Below, piece after piece: positions 38,035 through 45,675 of a stretch of 64,000 bases of DNA. This stretch comes from Rhizobium leguminosarum bv. trifolii WSM1325 (lineage in GTDB: Bacteria > Pseudomonadota > Alphaproteobacteria > Rhizobiales > Rhizobiaceae). The translations under genes were made by a program, and so were the position numbers. The notes under the pieces were generated by a model. That model did not search any database. It had not been told where the DNA came from and was given only the letters and a program-made list of their open reading frames with translations. The stretch spans positions 1,054,001-1,118,000 of the forward strand of contig CP001622.1 in NCBI GenBank assembly GCA_000023185.1, written 5' to 3'. Numbering within the stretch: position 1 is the first letter of the stretch; each line of letters begins with the position of its first letter.

Positions 38035-38174
38035 CTCCGCCGTTGTGCGCAACCTTCATTTCTCCTAAAAGGCCTGGCGACGGAACCGCTGCCTATGCCG
38101 AAGCCAAGCGAGGAATGCCTACTACATGAAGAGTTCGATCGTTGAAAGCCGGCAATCCTGGTTTATGCGCAATC
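38035..38174. repeat. Right copy of the duplicated rgtE/ybhN 5' junction
   Basis: It contains the live YbhN-family start (38126). Pointing the other way is a dead rgtE start: a GGAGA site, then a TTG at 38050-38052 leading to codons resembling LQTTVE. Homology to 36304-36441 runs through the spacer AAAAGGCC and on into about 15 codons of the YbhN gene. Confidence 0.75.
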
Positions 38175-39088
38175 GCATGACCGTTCTGACGGTCGTCATC
38201 GTCGCAGCCTATGGCCTCTTCATCCAATGGTTCTGGGGTTGGCCTGTTATCATCAGGCAGTGGGCCGATGTCGGCGCGGGTCCGGTGATCGGTGCGCTGG
38301 TGCTGCTGACGAGCACCTATTTCCTGCGCACCTGGCGCATCTATGATTATTTTCCGAAGGAAACGGCTGGCCGGTTCGCGGTCCTCTTCCGCGTCACGCA
38401 GATCCACAACCTGTTGAACATCATGCTGCCCTTCCGCACCGGCGAGACCAGCTTTCCGCTCTTGATGCGCACCGAATTCGGCATTCCTCTGACGCGCGGA
38501 ACCTCGGCGCTGTTCGTCATGCGGCTGCTTGATCTGCACGCCCTTCTGGCCGCCGCCGGCATCGGTTTTGCCGTCGCTTCGGCCGATGCGGCTGTTGCCT
38601 GGTCGCTCTGGACGGTCTTCCTGTTGCTGCCGGTCGCGGCTTTCGCCGCCCGCAAGCCGCTGCTGCGCCTGGCCGCCAGACTGCTGCCGAAGAAGGCGCA
38701 GAAATTCGTCGCCGAGATCGAAAACGGCTTGCCGCTCGATGCCATCACCTTTGCGCGCGCCTGGGCGATGACCATCGTCAATTGGCTGGTGAAGGTGATG
38801 GTGCTGGCCTGGGCGCTCGGCCTGATGGGTGTGCTGCCGATGGCCGCAAGTTTCGGCGGCGCGCTCGGCGGCGAGCTCTCCTCCGTGCTGCCGATGCATG
38901 CGCCAGGCGGCGTCGGCACTTATCCGGCCGGCATCACGGCCGGCGCCATCGCCTTGGGCGCCTCAAGCGAGCGGCTGGCCCTGGCCGCGCTGGCGCAGGC
39001 AAGCGTCAATGCCCACCTGCTGATCATCGTCTCGGCACTGACAGGCACGGCGATTTCACTGCCGCTCGGGCGTCGCGGCAAGCTCTGA
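38126..39088 (+). CDS. Lysylphosphatidylglycerol-synthetase-like / YbhN-family integral membrane protein
   Basis: 320 residues with about eight membrane helices. The UPF0104 (AglD/YbhN) features are the FRTGETSFPLLMRTEFG loop, the MRLLDLHALL helix and the late SVLPMHAPGGVGTYPAGITAGAI motif. It lacks the soluble aminoacyltransferase domain of MprF, so flippase-like or accessory roles in lipid-linked sugar metabolism are more likely. It diverges from the rgt cluster, which supports a link to LPS core modification. Its last 33 bp overlap the convergent sigma factor gene. Confidence 0.82.
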   Translation: MKSSIVESRQSWFMRNRMTVLTVVIVAAYGLFIQWFWGWPVIIRQWADVGAGPVIGALVLLTSTYFLRTWRIYDYFPKETAGRFAVLFRVTQIHNLLNIMLPFRTGETSFPLLMRTEFGIPLTRGTSALFVMRLLDLHALLAAAGIGFAVASADAAVAWSLWTVFLLLPVAAFAARKPLLRLAARLLPKKAQKFVAEIENGLPLDAITFARAWAMTIVNWLVKVMVLAWALGLMGVLPMAASFGGALGGELSSVLPMHAPGGVGTYPAGITAGAIALGASSERLALAALAQASVNAHLLIIVSALTGTAISLPLGRRGKL

Positions 39089-40297
39089 AATCCGTTTTCT
39101 CAAAAACGCCTGCTCCGGCTCCTGCCGGCAGAGAGACAGCGCCGTTTCATAGGCCGCGATAGCCTCATCGGTCCGGCCGAGACGGCGCAGGAAATCCGCA
39201 CGCGCCGAATGGGCGAGGTGATAGGCCTGCAACTCCCGGCGTGCCAGAATGGCATCGACCAGTTCCAGCCCCTTTGCAGGCCCTTCCGCCATCGCAATCG
39301 CCACGGCACGGTTGAGCTCGACAATCGGGGAGGGCTGCGCCGCCAGAAGCAGATCGTAATAGAAAGCGATCCGCCGCCAGTCGGTCTCTTCGGCAGCCGG
39401 CGCTCGGGCATGCTCGGCAGCGATCGCCGCTTGCAGCGTATAGGTGCCGATCTCTCCCGCCCGCATCGCTTCCGTGAGCAGCGCGAGGCCTTCGGTAATC
39501 TTTGCATGATCCCAGAGCGAGCGGTCCTGATCGGCAAGCAGCACCAGCGATCCCTGCTCGCCGCGGCGGGCGGTGCGGCGGGAATCCTGCAACAGCATCA
39601 GCGCCAGCAGGCCGCAGACGTCGGGATGCGGCAGCAGCGTCAGTAGCAGCCGCGCCAGCCGAATCGCCTCCGCCGTCAGGTCGGCGCGGACCACCTCCTC
39701 GCCGGAGGAGGCCGAATAACCTTCATTGAAGACGAGATAGATGACGTGCAGCACCCGGTCGAGCCGCGGCGGCAGTGCCTCGCGGCCGGGCACCTCGTAG
39801 GGGATCTTTGCCGCCCGGATCCTGCTCTTGGCGCGCACGATCCGCTGGGCGACCGTCGGCGCTGGAATGAGGAAGGCATGGGCGATCTCTTCGGTGGTCA
39901 GCCCGCAGATTTCCCGGAGCGCCATCGCCATCTGCGCATCGGCGGGAATAACAGGATGGCAGCAGGTGAAGATCAGCCGCAGCATGTCGTCCTCGATCGG
40001 TTCCATGTCGCCGATCTCCGTTGCATCGGGCGTGTAGAGGCTGTCCTCGATATGATGCTGCGAAGCATCGAAACGCGCCCGCCGCCGGATCGTGTCGATC
40101 GCCTTGAAGCGCCCGGTGGAAACAAGCCAGGAAACTGGATTGCCGGGAATACCGTCCGTCGGCCATGTCCGCGCGGCCGCGGCAAAGGCGTCGTGAAGCG
40201 CTTCCTCCGCCCGGTCGAAATCGCCGAGCAGGCGGATCAGCGTCGCCAGCACCCGGCGCGACTGCGTCCGATAGATTTCCTCGATCACGCTTTCCAA
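39056..40297 (-). CDS. ECF42-type RNA polymerase sigma factor with C-terminal TPR-like extension
   Basis: 413 residues. Sigma region 2 (IYRTQSRRVLATLIRLLGDFDRAEEALHDAFAAAARTW) and region 4 (MALREICGLTTEEIAHAFLIPAPTVAQRIVRAKSRIR) form the ECF core. From ~185 an extra ~220-residue domain (HVIYLVFNEGYSASSGEEVVRADLTAEAIRLARLL, then tetratricopeptide-like helices) is the mark of group ECF42. There is no anti-sigma gene; in this group the C-terminal domain is thought to control activity. It follows three DGPF/YCII genes by 9 bp, the genomic partners known for ECF42. Promoters of the predicted type lie upstream of the operon. Confidence 0.93.
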   Translation of the reverse strand: MESVIEEIYRTQSRRVLATLIRLLGDFDRAEEALHDAFAAAARTWPTDGIPGNPVSWLVSTGRFKAIDTIRRRARFDASQHHIEDSLYTPDATEIGDMEPIEDDMLRLIFTCCHPVIPADAQMAMALREICGLTTEEIAHAFLIPAPTVAQRIVRAKSRIRAAKIPYEVPGREALPPRLDRVLHVIYLVFNEGYSASSGEEVVRADLTAEAIRLARLLLTLLPHPDVCGLLALMLLQDSRRTARRGEQGSLVLLADQDRSLWDHAKITEGLALLTEAMRAGEIGTYTLQAAIAAEHARAPAAEETDWRRIAFYYDLLLAAQPSPIVELNRAVAIAMAEGPAKGLELVDAILARRELQAYHLAHSARADFLRRLGRTDEAIAAYETALSLCRQEPEQAFLRKRISELAATPERQ

Positions 40298-40306
40298 CGG
40301 CGCACC

Positions 40307-40666
40307 TCAGTCCGGCAAGGTTAGCATCCGCACGGGCCTCAGTTCGACCGCGCCGAAACGCGCCGACGGGATCCGTCCGGCAATTTCCCTGGCTTTCACC
40401 ACATCCGGCGCTTCGATGACGTAGAAGCCGGCCAGATGCTCCTTCGTCTCGACATAGGGGCCGTCGGTGGCAGACAGTCTATTGTTTCGAACCTGCAGCA
40501 CGATCGCCTTGTCCGGCATCTCAAGCGCATCGGCATGGATCATGATGCGGTCGCGGCGCAGCTCCTCGTCGAAGGCGAAATGCGCTTTGACGAGTTCATC
40601 GGTTTCATCAGGCGTCAGCGTCCCGTCCGTGTCGGCGCTGTTATAAATCAGGCAGATGTAGCGCAT
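40307..40666 (-). CDS. DGPF/YCII-related protein
   Basis: 119 residues from the ATG at 40666 (MRYICLIYN). The family signature is ATDGPYVETKEHLAGFYVIEA and the end AVELRPVR. The dimeric ferredoxin-like YCII fold has no established reaction here, though some relatives are dehalogenase- or muconolactone-isomerase-like. Third in the operon, 2 bp after the preceding gene and 9 bp before the sigma factor gene. Confidence 0.9.
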   Translation of the reverse strand: MRYICLIYNSADTDGTLTPDETDELVKAHFAFDEELRRDRIMIHADALEMPDKAIVLQVRNNRLSATDGPYVETKEHLAGFYVIEAPDVVKAREIAGRIPSARFGAVELRPVRMLTLPD

Positions 40667-40668
40667 GG

Positions 40669-41028
40669 CTATTTCCCATCCTGGATGGCGTAAGTCGGGC
40701 GCACTTCGATTGAGCAATATTTGAGGATCGGAAAACTCGACGCGATCGTCTTCGCCTCCTCGATATTCTCGGCTTCGATCAGCACAAAACCACCGAGGTG
40801 CTCTTTGATTTCGGCAAATGGGCCATCGGTCGCAAAGGCTTCGCCATTGCGCAGGCGAACCGTGACCGCCGTTGACGGTTCATGCAAGGCGAGCGCCACC
40901 AGCAGATGACCGCTCTCGCGCCAGCGATTGTCGCTGGTGATGCACTCCTGTGTGAGCGCATCCCATTCGGTCTGAGGGACCAGCTTGCTTTTTTCCGTGT
41001 CGAACCAGATCTGGCATAGAAATTTCAT
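40669..41028 (-). CDS. DGPF/YCII-related protein
   Basis: 119 residues from the ATG at 41028 (MKFLCQIWFDTEK), preceded by a strong GAGGAGAG. Signature ATDGPFAEIKEHLGGFVLIEA, ending IEVRPTYAIQDGK. A paralogue of its two neighbours. Its ribosome site overlaps the stop of the first gene, so translation is probably coupled. Confidence 0.9.
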   Translation of the reverse strand: MKFLCQIWFDTEKSKLVPQTEWDALTQECITSDNRWRESGHLLVALALHEPSTAVTVRLRNGEAFATDGPFAEIKEHLGGFVLIEAENIEEAKTIASSFPILKYCSIEVRPTYAIQDGK

Positions 41029-41038
41029 TGGTCTCTCC

Positions 41039-41395
41039 TCATTTAGCTCCGAATTCGTGGATTGGCCGCACCTCGATCGCGCCGAGCCTGGCGAGCGGGA
41101 TGCCTGACGCAATGCGGATCGCTTCGTTGAGATCCTTTGCCTCGATCAGGATGAAGCCGCCGAGCGCCTCCTTCGTCTCGGCGAAGGGACCGTCGGTCAC
41201 TGACATCTCGCCGTTGCGCACCCGCACGGTCACCGCCGATTTCGGCGGCTGCAGCGCCTGGGCGACGATCATATGCCCGCTTTCGACGAGGTCCTTGTCA
41301 TAGTTCAAGGAATTGGTGTCGAGTTCTATCTTTTCCTCTTTCGTCATGGCGTCGAGTACCCCGCCATCGAACCAGACCTGACAGAGATATTTCAT
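41039..41395 (-). CDS. DGPF/YCII-related protein, first gene of the ECF42 operon
   Basis: 118 residues (MKYLCQVWFDGGVLD). Signature VTDGPFAETKEALGGFILIEA, ending IEVRPIHEFGAK. AAGGAGG sets the start. The predicted ECF promoter TGTCGAA-N16-CGTCC ends 36 bp before the ATG, leaving a leader of about 30 nt, so the sigma factor very likely activates its own operon. Confidence 0.9.
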   Translation of the reverse strand: MKYLCQVWFDGGVLDAMTKEEKIELDTNSLNYDKDLVESGHMIVAQALQPPKSAVTVRVRNGEMSVTDGPFAETKEALGGFILIEAKDLNEAIRIASGIPLARLGAIEVRPIHEFGAK

Positions 41396-41430
41396 CGCGG
41401 CAGCCTCCTTGTGAGCGTCTCAATAACCCT

Positions 41431-41458
41431 GGACGACCGAGTTCCCTGCATTTCGACA
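41431..41458 (-). promoter_or_regulatory. Predicted ECF42-dependent promoter of the DGPF-sigma operon
   Basis: Minus strand: TGTCGAA (41458-41452), a 16-nt spacer, CGTCC (41435-41431). As I recall, the published ECF42 consensus is TGTCGA at -35 with a CGA/TC element at -10. Position relative to the first gene is ideal. Confidence 0.65.
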
Positions 41459-41488
41459 GCGGCGGAAAAAATCTTTGTGCCGGCCGGC

Positions 41489-41516
41489 TGTCGAAATCGC
41501 AAGGCAGCACTCGACA
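41489..41516 (+). promoter_or_regulatory. Predicted ECF42-dependent promoter of the small membrane-protein gene
   Basis: Plus strand: TGTCGAA (41489-41495), a 16-nt spacer, CGACA (41512-41516), 33 bp before the ATG at 41550. The element is symmetric: read on the minus strand it gives TGTCGAG-N16-CGACA, so it could fire both ways. Confidence 0.6.
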
Positions 41517-41549
41517 AGGCTTCATCGAAACCTGTCGAGGAGAACGGAA

Positions 41550-41765
41550 ATGAGCATTCTTGAAATCGCCCTGGCAAGCCAGATCTGGGCACGCCGTCGT
41601 GAGAAGCATCAGCTCGTACTCGACGATGCCGATGCGCTGAAGGTTCTTCTGCGCATCGCTTTCGTCGTCGTCGCCTTCACCCTACTGATATCAGGGCTGA
41701 ACCTTGCCGCCGGCCGGCCGCAGATGCTGGCCGACGGTTCGGCGCCTGTCGTCACGGGCAGATGA
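41550..41765 (+). CDS. Small single-span membrane protein, candidate ECF42 target
   Basis: 71 residues from the ATG at 41550, set by GAGGAG. A basic N-terminal half (WARRREKHQLVLDDADALK) precedes one membrane helix (VLLRIAFVVVAFTLLISGLNLAA) and a short tail. No family recognised. A longer frame from 41475 is rejected because it would begin inside the promoter. It diverges from the ECF42 operon and carries its own matching promoter, so it is probably a member of the regulon. Confidence 0.7.
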   Translation: MSILEIALASQIWARRREKHQLVLDDADALKVLLRIAFVVVAFTLLISGLNLAAGRPQMLADGSAPVVTGR

Positions 41766-41774
41766 GGAAACGGC

Positions 41775-43277
41775 CTATTGGAAGGCCGTTTCGAAGAAGC
41801 TGCGCAGCTTGCGTGAATGCAGCGCTTCCTTCGGCATGGCGGCAAGCTTCTGGACGGCGCGGATGCCGATCTGCAGATGCTGGTTGACCTGCGTGCGGTA
41901 GAAGGCCGTTGCCATGCCCGGCAGCTTCAATTCGCCGTGCAGCGGCTTGTCGGAGACGCAGAGCAGAGTGCCATAGGGCACGCGGAAGCGGAAGCCGTTA
42001 GCGGCGATCGTTGCCGATTCCATATCGAGCGCGATCGCGCGCGCCTGGGAGAGCCGCTTCACCGGCCCGCGCTGGTCGCGCAGTTCCCAGTTGCGGTTGT
42101 CGATTGTGCCGACGGTGCCGGTGCGCATGATGCGCTTCAGCTCGAAACCTTCGTAACCGGTGATTTCGGCAACGGCGGCTTCCAGCGCCACCTGCACTTC
42201 GGCCAGCGCCGGGATCGGCACCCAGACCGGCAGGTCGTCGTCGAGGACATGGTCCTCGCGCATATAGGCATGGGCGAGTACATAGTCGCCGAGCCGCTGG
42301 CTGTTGCGAAGACCGGCGCAATGGCCGAGCATCAGCCAGGCATGCGGGCGCAGCACGGCGACGTGGTCGGTGATCGTCTTGGCGTTGGAGGGGCCGACGC
42401 CGATATTGATCATGGTGATCCCGGCATGGCCCTTCTTCTTCAGATGGTAGGCTGGCATCTGTGGCAGGCGGGTGAGGGCGGAATCCGTTTCCGGCGCGTT
42501 CGAGCCGGGCAGGGTGACGACATTGCCGGGCTCGACGAAGGCAGTATAGCCGTCGCCGCCCTCGGCCATCAGCTTGCGCGCCCAGCTGCAGAATTCGTCG
42601 ATATAGAACTGGTAGTTCGTAAACAGCACGAAATTCTGGAAATGCTCGGCATGCGTCGCCGTATAATGCGACAGTCGGGCGAGCGAGTAGTCGATGCGTT
42701 GTGCGGTAAATGGCGCAAGCGGCGAGGGCTCTCCAGGCGGCGGGATATACTCGCCGTTGGCGATCTCGTCGTCGGTGGTGTTGAGATCGGGTGTGTCGAA
42801 GATATCGCGCATCGGAACGTCGATGAAGGCGTTGGTCGATGCTTCCACATGCGCACCCTCGCCGAAGGCGAAGTGCAAGGGGATCGGCGTCGTCGATTCC
42901 GAGACGATGACAGGCACATTGTGGCTCTTCACCAGCAGCGCCAGCTGCTCTTTCAGGTAATGCTTGAAGAGCTTCGGCCGGGTGACGGTCGTCGTATAGA
43001 TGCCGGGTGCCGTGACATGACCATAGGAAAGCCGCGAATCGACATGGCCGAAGCTTGTCGTCTCGATGCTGACCTGCGGATAAAAAGCGCGGTAGCGCGA
43101 GGAGATCGGCGCGCCCTGTGCGAGTTCGGCGAAGCTCTGGATGAGAAACGCCGTATTGCGCTCGTAAAGCGCCGTCAGCGCCTCGACCGCCTTGGCGGGA
43201 TCATCGAAACTCTCAGGCTGGAAAGGCGGTGGAGAGGAAATGTCGAGGGGCGACAAAGGGGGGATTCGTTTGTTCAT
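41775..43277 (-). CDS. amn: AMP nucleosidase
   Basis: 500 residues, the length of the long proteobacterial Amn. The N-terminal regulatory domain (~1-190) contains SYGHVTAPGIYTTTVTRP. The nucleoside-phosphorylase-like C-terminal domain has NIGVGPSNAKTITDHVAVLRPHAWLMLGHCAGLRNSQ and ALDMESATIAANGFRFRVPYGTLLCVSDKPLHGE, with the Met-Glu-Ser of the ribose site. It hydrolyses AMP to adenine and ribose 5-phosphate in the cytosol, controlling adenylate pools. Monocistronic; its stop lies 9 bp from the convergent small gene. Confidence 0.96.
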   Translation of the reverse strand: MNKRIPPLSPLDISSPPPFQPESFDDPAKAVEALTALYERNTAFLIQSFAELAQGAPISSRYRAFYPQVSIETTSFGHVDSRLSYGHVTAPGIYTTTVTRPKLFKHYLKEQLALLVKSHNVPVIVSESTTPIPLHFAFGEGAHVEASTNAFIDVPMRDIFDTPDLNTTDDEIANGEYIPPPGEPSPLAPFTAQRIDYSLARLSHYTATHAEHFQNFVLFTNYQFYIDEFCSWARKLMAEGGDGYTAFVEPGNVVTLPGSNAPETDSALTRLPQMPAYHLKKKGHAGITMINIGVGPSNAKTITDHVAVLRPHAWLMLGHCAGLRNSQRLGDYVLAHAYMREDHVLDDDLPVWVPIPALAEVQVALEAAVAEITGYEGFELKRIMRTGTVGTIDNRNWELRDQRGPVKRLSQARAIALDMESATIAANGFRFRVPYGTLLCVSDKPLHGELKLPGMATAFYRTQVNQHLQIGIRAVQKLAAMPKEALHSRKLRSFFETAFQ

Positions 43278-43419
43278 GACACATTATAGAGAGTTGTTCT
43301 TGACAAGCAAACGACGCGCGCTGGCGGATTCCGATTTTTTATCCTGCTGCCTGTCCGATGCGATGTCGCCCAAAAGTGTCCAGCGGTTTTTTATAAGGAT
43401 CTGCATACATAAAAGACTT

Positions 43420-43459
43420 AAAGCGCATTGCATGAATTCGGTTCGATGCGATGCGCTTT
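43420..43459 (-). terminator. Stem-loop after the small exported-protein gene
   Basis: AAAGCGCATTGCAT pairs with ATGCGATGCGCTTT (one G-U) around a 12-nt loop. It starts 2 bp past the stop at 43462 and is followed on the minus strand by TCTTTTA. Its sequence also looks like a common rhizobial intergenic palindrome. Confidence 0.55.
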
Positions 43460-43461
43460 AG

Positions 43462-43641
43462 TCACCGCACCGCAGGCGCGCAGAAGGTGCCGTTTCTCTC
43501 CAGGCAGGTATAGCTCGCCCCGAAATGCGACTGCGCCCCGCCGCCGCCTTCGTGCACCACGACTGCCGAAAACGTGATCGCGAAGATCGCCGCAAACAGC
43601 GTGATGATGCTAAAGCGTCTTGCCAAAATATAGATGTTCAT
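43462..43641 (-). CDS. Small secreted or membrane-anchored protein, unknown
   Basis: 59 residues from the ATG at 43641 (MNIYILARRFSIITLFAAIFAI), preferred over an upstream in-frame Met. One N-terminal hydrophobic helix could be a signal or anchor. The rest is Gly-rich (HEGGGGAQSHFG) with two Cys (SYTCLERNGTFC) that might form a disulfide in the periplasm. No family recognised. Confidence 0.55.
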   Translation of the reverse strand: MNIYILARRFSIITLFAAIFAITFSAVVVHEGGGGAQSHFGASYTCLERNGTFCAPAVR

Positions 43642-43851
43642 CCCCTTATCCCCGATACGCAACTCTATCGTGACAAGAGTTTTGGCATGCGATGGCTGAA
43701 CGGGTGCTGAGATGCCGGTTCATCAGCCGTTCAGCTTGCCGGACAGGCTCGGCCGACCGCCAGAGGCTTGGAGGCATGCCGCGTCGACATGCTTGGCGTT
43801 TTGGATGATGGCTGCGCAGGTGCGCTACGATACGCTTATAAGTTGGTTCGG

Positions 43852-44148
43852 CTATTCTTCGGCCGGCCAATCCCGCGCGGTATGGATCACACGCAAGATA
43901 ACGACGCTTTCACGTCCCGCGATCGACCGCAGCTCATAAGAAATTATGTAGGGGAGCCGGGTGAGGGATTTTTCATAAGTGCCAGCTACTCGCCCTGGCC
44001 GACCGGTTGCAAATTCCCCAAGTTTCTTGCCGGCTTCCTCGATGGCGTCCACGACCCTTTCGGCCGCATCGGGGCTGTCCTTCGCGATGTAACGCAGAAT
44101 TTCCAGATTATCTTGGTGTGCTTCCTTCGACCAAAGAACCGGCCTCAT
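43852..44148 (-). CDS. ParE/RelE-family toxin
   Basis: 98 residues (MRPVLWSKEAHQDNLEILRYIAKDSPDAAERVVDAI...). Core features are RPGRVAGTYEKSLTRLPYIISYEL and VVILRVIHTARDWP, the RelE/ParE C-terminal strand with the terminal ARDWP often seen in this family. Its ATG overlaps the antitoxin stop (ATGA), as expected for a coupled pair. Unlike the toxin at 31567, it has a normal start. Confidence 0.9.
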   Translation of the reverse strand: MRPVLWSKEAHQDNLEILRYIAKDSPDAAERVVDAIEEAGKKLGEFATGRPGRVAGTYEKSLTRLPYIISYELRSIAGRESVVILRVIHTARDWPAEE

Positions 44149-44414
44149 CCGCGCGGGGTCTTCCTGCGCTTGGCATCTTCGATGACCTCACGCATTTCGG
44201 CGACAGCCTGCTCGTGCGGTATAACGCGCCCAGCTTCCGCATCGGCCATGCCCCGCTTGATACCCTCGATGATTTCAAGCTCGCGCTCCACATAGGCCGC
44301 TACTGCCTCGCCAGCGAGGAACGATTTGCTGCGGTGCGTATCGGCGGCAATCCTGTCGAGCTTTTCTTTTACGTCGGGGCGGACCCGAATCGTCATGGTC
44401 GTGCTGCCGGCCAT
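44145..44414 (-). CDS. Ribbon-helix-helix antitoxin
   Basis: 89 residues from the ATG at 44414 (MAGSTTMTIRVRPDVKEKLD), set by AGGAG. The N-terminal ribbon-helix-helix (TMTIRVRPDVKEKLDRIAADTHRSKSFLAGEAVAAYV) binds DNA; the acidic C-terminal tail binds the toxin. The promoter region contains TGTGT...AACACA near 44427-44455, a likely self-operator. Confidence 0.88.
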   Translation of the reverse strand: MAGSTTMTIRVRPDVKEKLDRIAADTHRSKSFLAGEAVAAYVERELEIIEGIKRGMADAEAGRVIPHEQAVAEMREVIEDAKRRKTPRG

Positions 44415-44486
44415 TTTGAAAACTCCTGTGTTGAACTGTGTACAATCTAACACATGTCGGCCTTGCCAGCTATCCCCCGCGTTCTC

Positions 44487-44825
44487 TCAGAGCCGCGTCC
44501 AGGTCTGAGACTTGCAAAGGATCTTCATCACGCAGCCCTGCATCCTTAGCGAATTGCCGGAAACCTTGCCCGCGCCGCTATAGGTCTTCTCGGCGGCCGG
44601 GTCGGTGATCTCGCCGGCATAGCTGCCGCCGGTTCCAGCAAGCGTGCCGATCTTCCGGCCGGCATATTTACCGGTCTTCAGCGTCACGCAATAACTGCCG
44701 CCGCAGGATGCGATCACCGCCGTATCACCGGCGGCCGTCTTCCAGTTGCCGACGATCGGCTCCTCGGCATGCGCGATACCCGCGATGACTGTTATGGCGC
44801 CGGCGAGAACGAAGCTGCGGATCAT
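44487..44825 (-). CDS. DUF2147-type exported protein
   Basis: 112 residues. The ATG at 44825 is set by GGAGG; an in-frame frame reaches 44999 but is not signal-like. Signal peptide MIRSFVLAGAITVIAGIAHA cut before EEPIVGNWKT. The mature domain (GNWKTAAGDTAVIASCGGSYCVTLKTG..., ending MQGCVMKILCKSQTWTRL) matches DUF2147, here with four Cys in two close pairs that may form disulfides. Periplasmic; function unknown. Confidence 0.8.
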   Translation of the reverse strand: MIRSFVLAGAITVIAGIAHAEEPIVGNWKTAAGDTAVIASCGGSYCVTLKTGKYAGRKIGTLAGTGGSYAGEITDPAAEKTYSGAGKVSGNSLRMQGCVMKILCKSQTWTRL

Positions 44826-45144
44826 CTTTTCCTCCATGATGTCCCTGTTCGGCCGTGAAAATAACTGACGCGAACGTAAAGGTAAACAACACCAATCACT
44901 ATCATGTTGACTGGCTGAAAAACGGGAGAAAAAGCTATGCGGCGAGCGTTCAAAGAGATCGCTTGCTGATTTCATGGTGAACGTTCCGTTTATTTTCAAA
45001 CCTGAATCTTTCGTAAAACCCGCTCGAAAATCCTTAATTCGCAGGGAGTCCGATGTTTAACGAAAATCCAATTTTACCAAGTGTTTGCACTTTGTTTGTC
45101 TCAAATTAATCATGCATTTTAGGCGTTTTTTGAAAGCCGTTTGG
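44826..45144. other. Intergenic region upstream of DUF2147 and Sel1 genes
   Basis: Both promoters must lie here or in the leader that follows. AT-rich around 44870-44910 and 45000-45120. No ORF, repeat or known RNA was recognised. Confidence 0.4.
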
Positions 45145-45269
45145 CATAGTGAACCCATCAAACGAGCGGGGCAAACCCGCCGGACCGCAAGGGCCGCAAG
45201 CCGCGATAGACGGCAAGGCCCCGAGGTAAAACAGGGTAAGTCATAAACAGGCTAACAGGGATAAAACCG
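45145..45269 (+). promoter_or_regulatory. Structured 5' leader of the Sel1-repeat gene
   Basis: A GC-rich block (45162-45227) in otherwise AT-rich DNA. CGGGGC and GCCCCG close an outer stem, and inside are compact hairpins with GCAA-type loops (GGCCGCAAGCC and GCCGCGATAGACGGC, which compete for GCC). The block is followed by AGGTAAAACAGGG and the ribosome site. Part of it resembles the 5' half of the GEMM-I c-di-GMP riboswitch, but the 3' half does not fit. Confidence 0.4.
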
Positions 45270-45536
45270 ATGGCACGCTTTGAAATGCACAATGCTGAAA
45301 CGGCCACCATGGGTGGCGACAACAGCGCCGATGTCTTCTGCGAAATGGGTCTGATGTATGCGACCGGCCGCGGCTGCGAAGTCGATCTCGTTGCAGCCCA
45401 CAAATGGCTGAACATCGCCGCAATCAAGGGCAACGACCGCGCCGCCGAGCTTCGTGCCGACGTGGCCGCCGCCATGGACAAGATGCAGCTCGCAGCAGCG
45501 CTGCGCGCCGCCCGCGAGTGGATGACGGTTCACTAG
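45270..45536 (+). CDS. Sel1-repeat (TPR-like) small protein
   Basis: 88 residues with essentially one and a half Sel1 repeats: SADVFCEMGLMYATGRGCEVDLVAAHKWLNIAAIKGNDRAAELRADV, where A/G spacing and the closing KGN-RA are characteristic. No signal peptide, so probably a cytosolic adaptor. Preceded by a structured leader and followed by a strong terminator, so it is a single-gene unit. Confidence 0.85.
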   Translation: MARFEMHNAETATMGGDNSADVFCEMGLMYATGRGCEVDLVAAHKWLNIAAIKGNDRAAELRADVAAAMDKMQLAAALRAAREWMTVH

Positions 45537-45629
45537 AACCGTCTCCAATCAATTCGGCAAAGCAGCAATAACAACCTCAAAAAGAGGGGGCTGGCGGGGC
45601 GCTTTGGACGGGGCCGACGCCGGGAGAAG

Positions 45630-45675
45630 AGAACCGCGACCGGATTTCCTCCACCGGCCGCGGTTCTTCTGTTTT
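45630..45675. terminator. Strong terminator between convergent genes
   Basis: A 14-bp stem with one mismatch (AGAACCGCGACCGG / CCGGCCGCGGTTCT), a 10-nt loop and a TCTGTTTTA tract on the plus strand. It serves the Sel1 gene and possibly the convergent aminotransferase gene. Confidence 0.8.

Noticed and set aside
43192..43461. Plus-strand 89-codon frame between amn and the small exported gene
   Set aside because: It begins inside amn in antisense and runs through AT-rich spacer and a palindrome.
45145..45230. Sel1 leader as a c-di-GMP (GEMM-I) riboswitch
   Set aside because: Only the 5' GGCAAACC...CGCAA-GCC part fits. The conserved 3' half with the GGTAGCGGGGTTACC-type segment is missing.
45158..45481. 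Minus-strand frame opposite the Sel1 gene
   Set aside because: The Sel1 repeat on the plus strand explains this DNA, and the structured leader lies in the same stretch.
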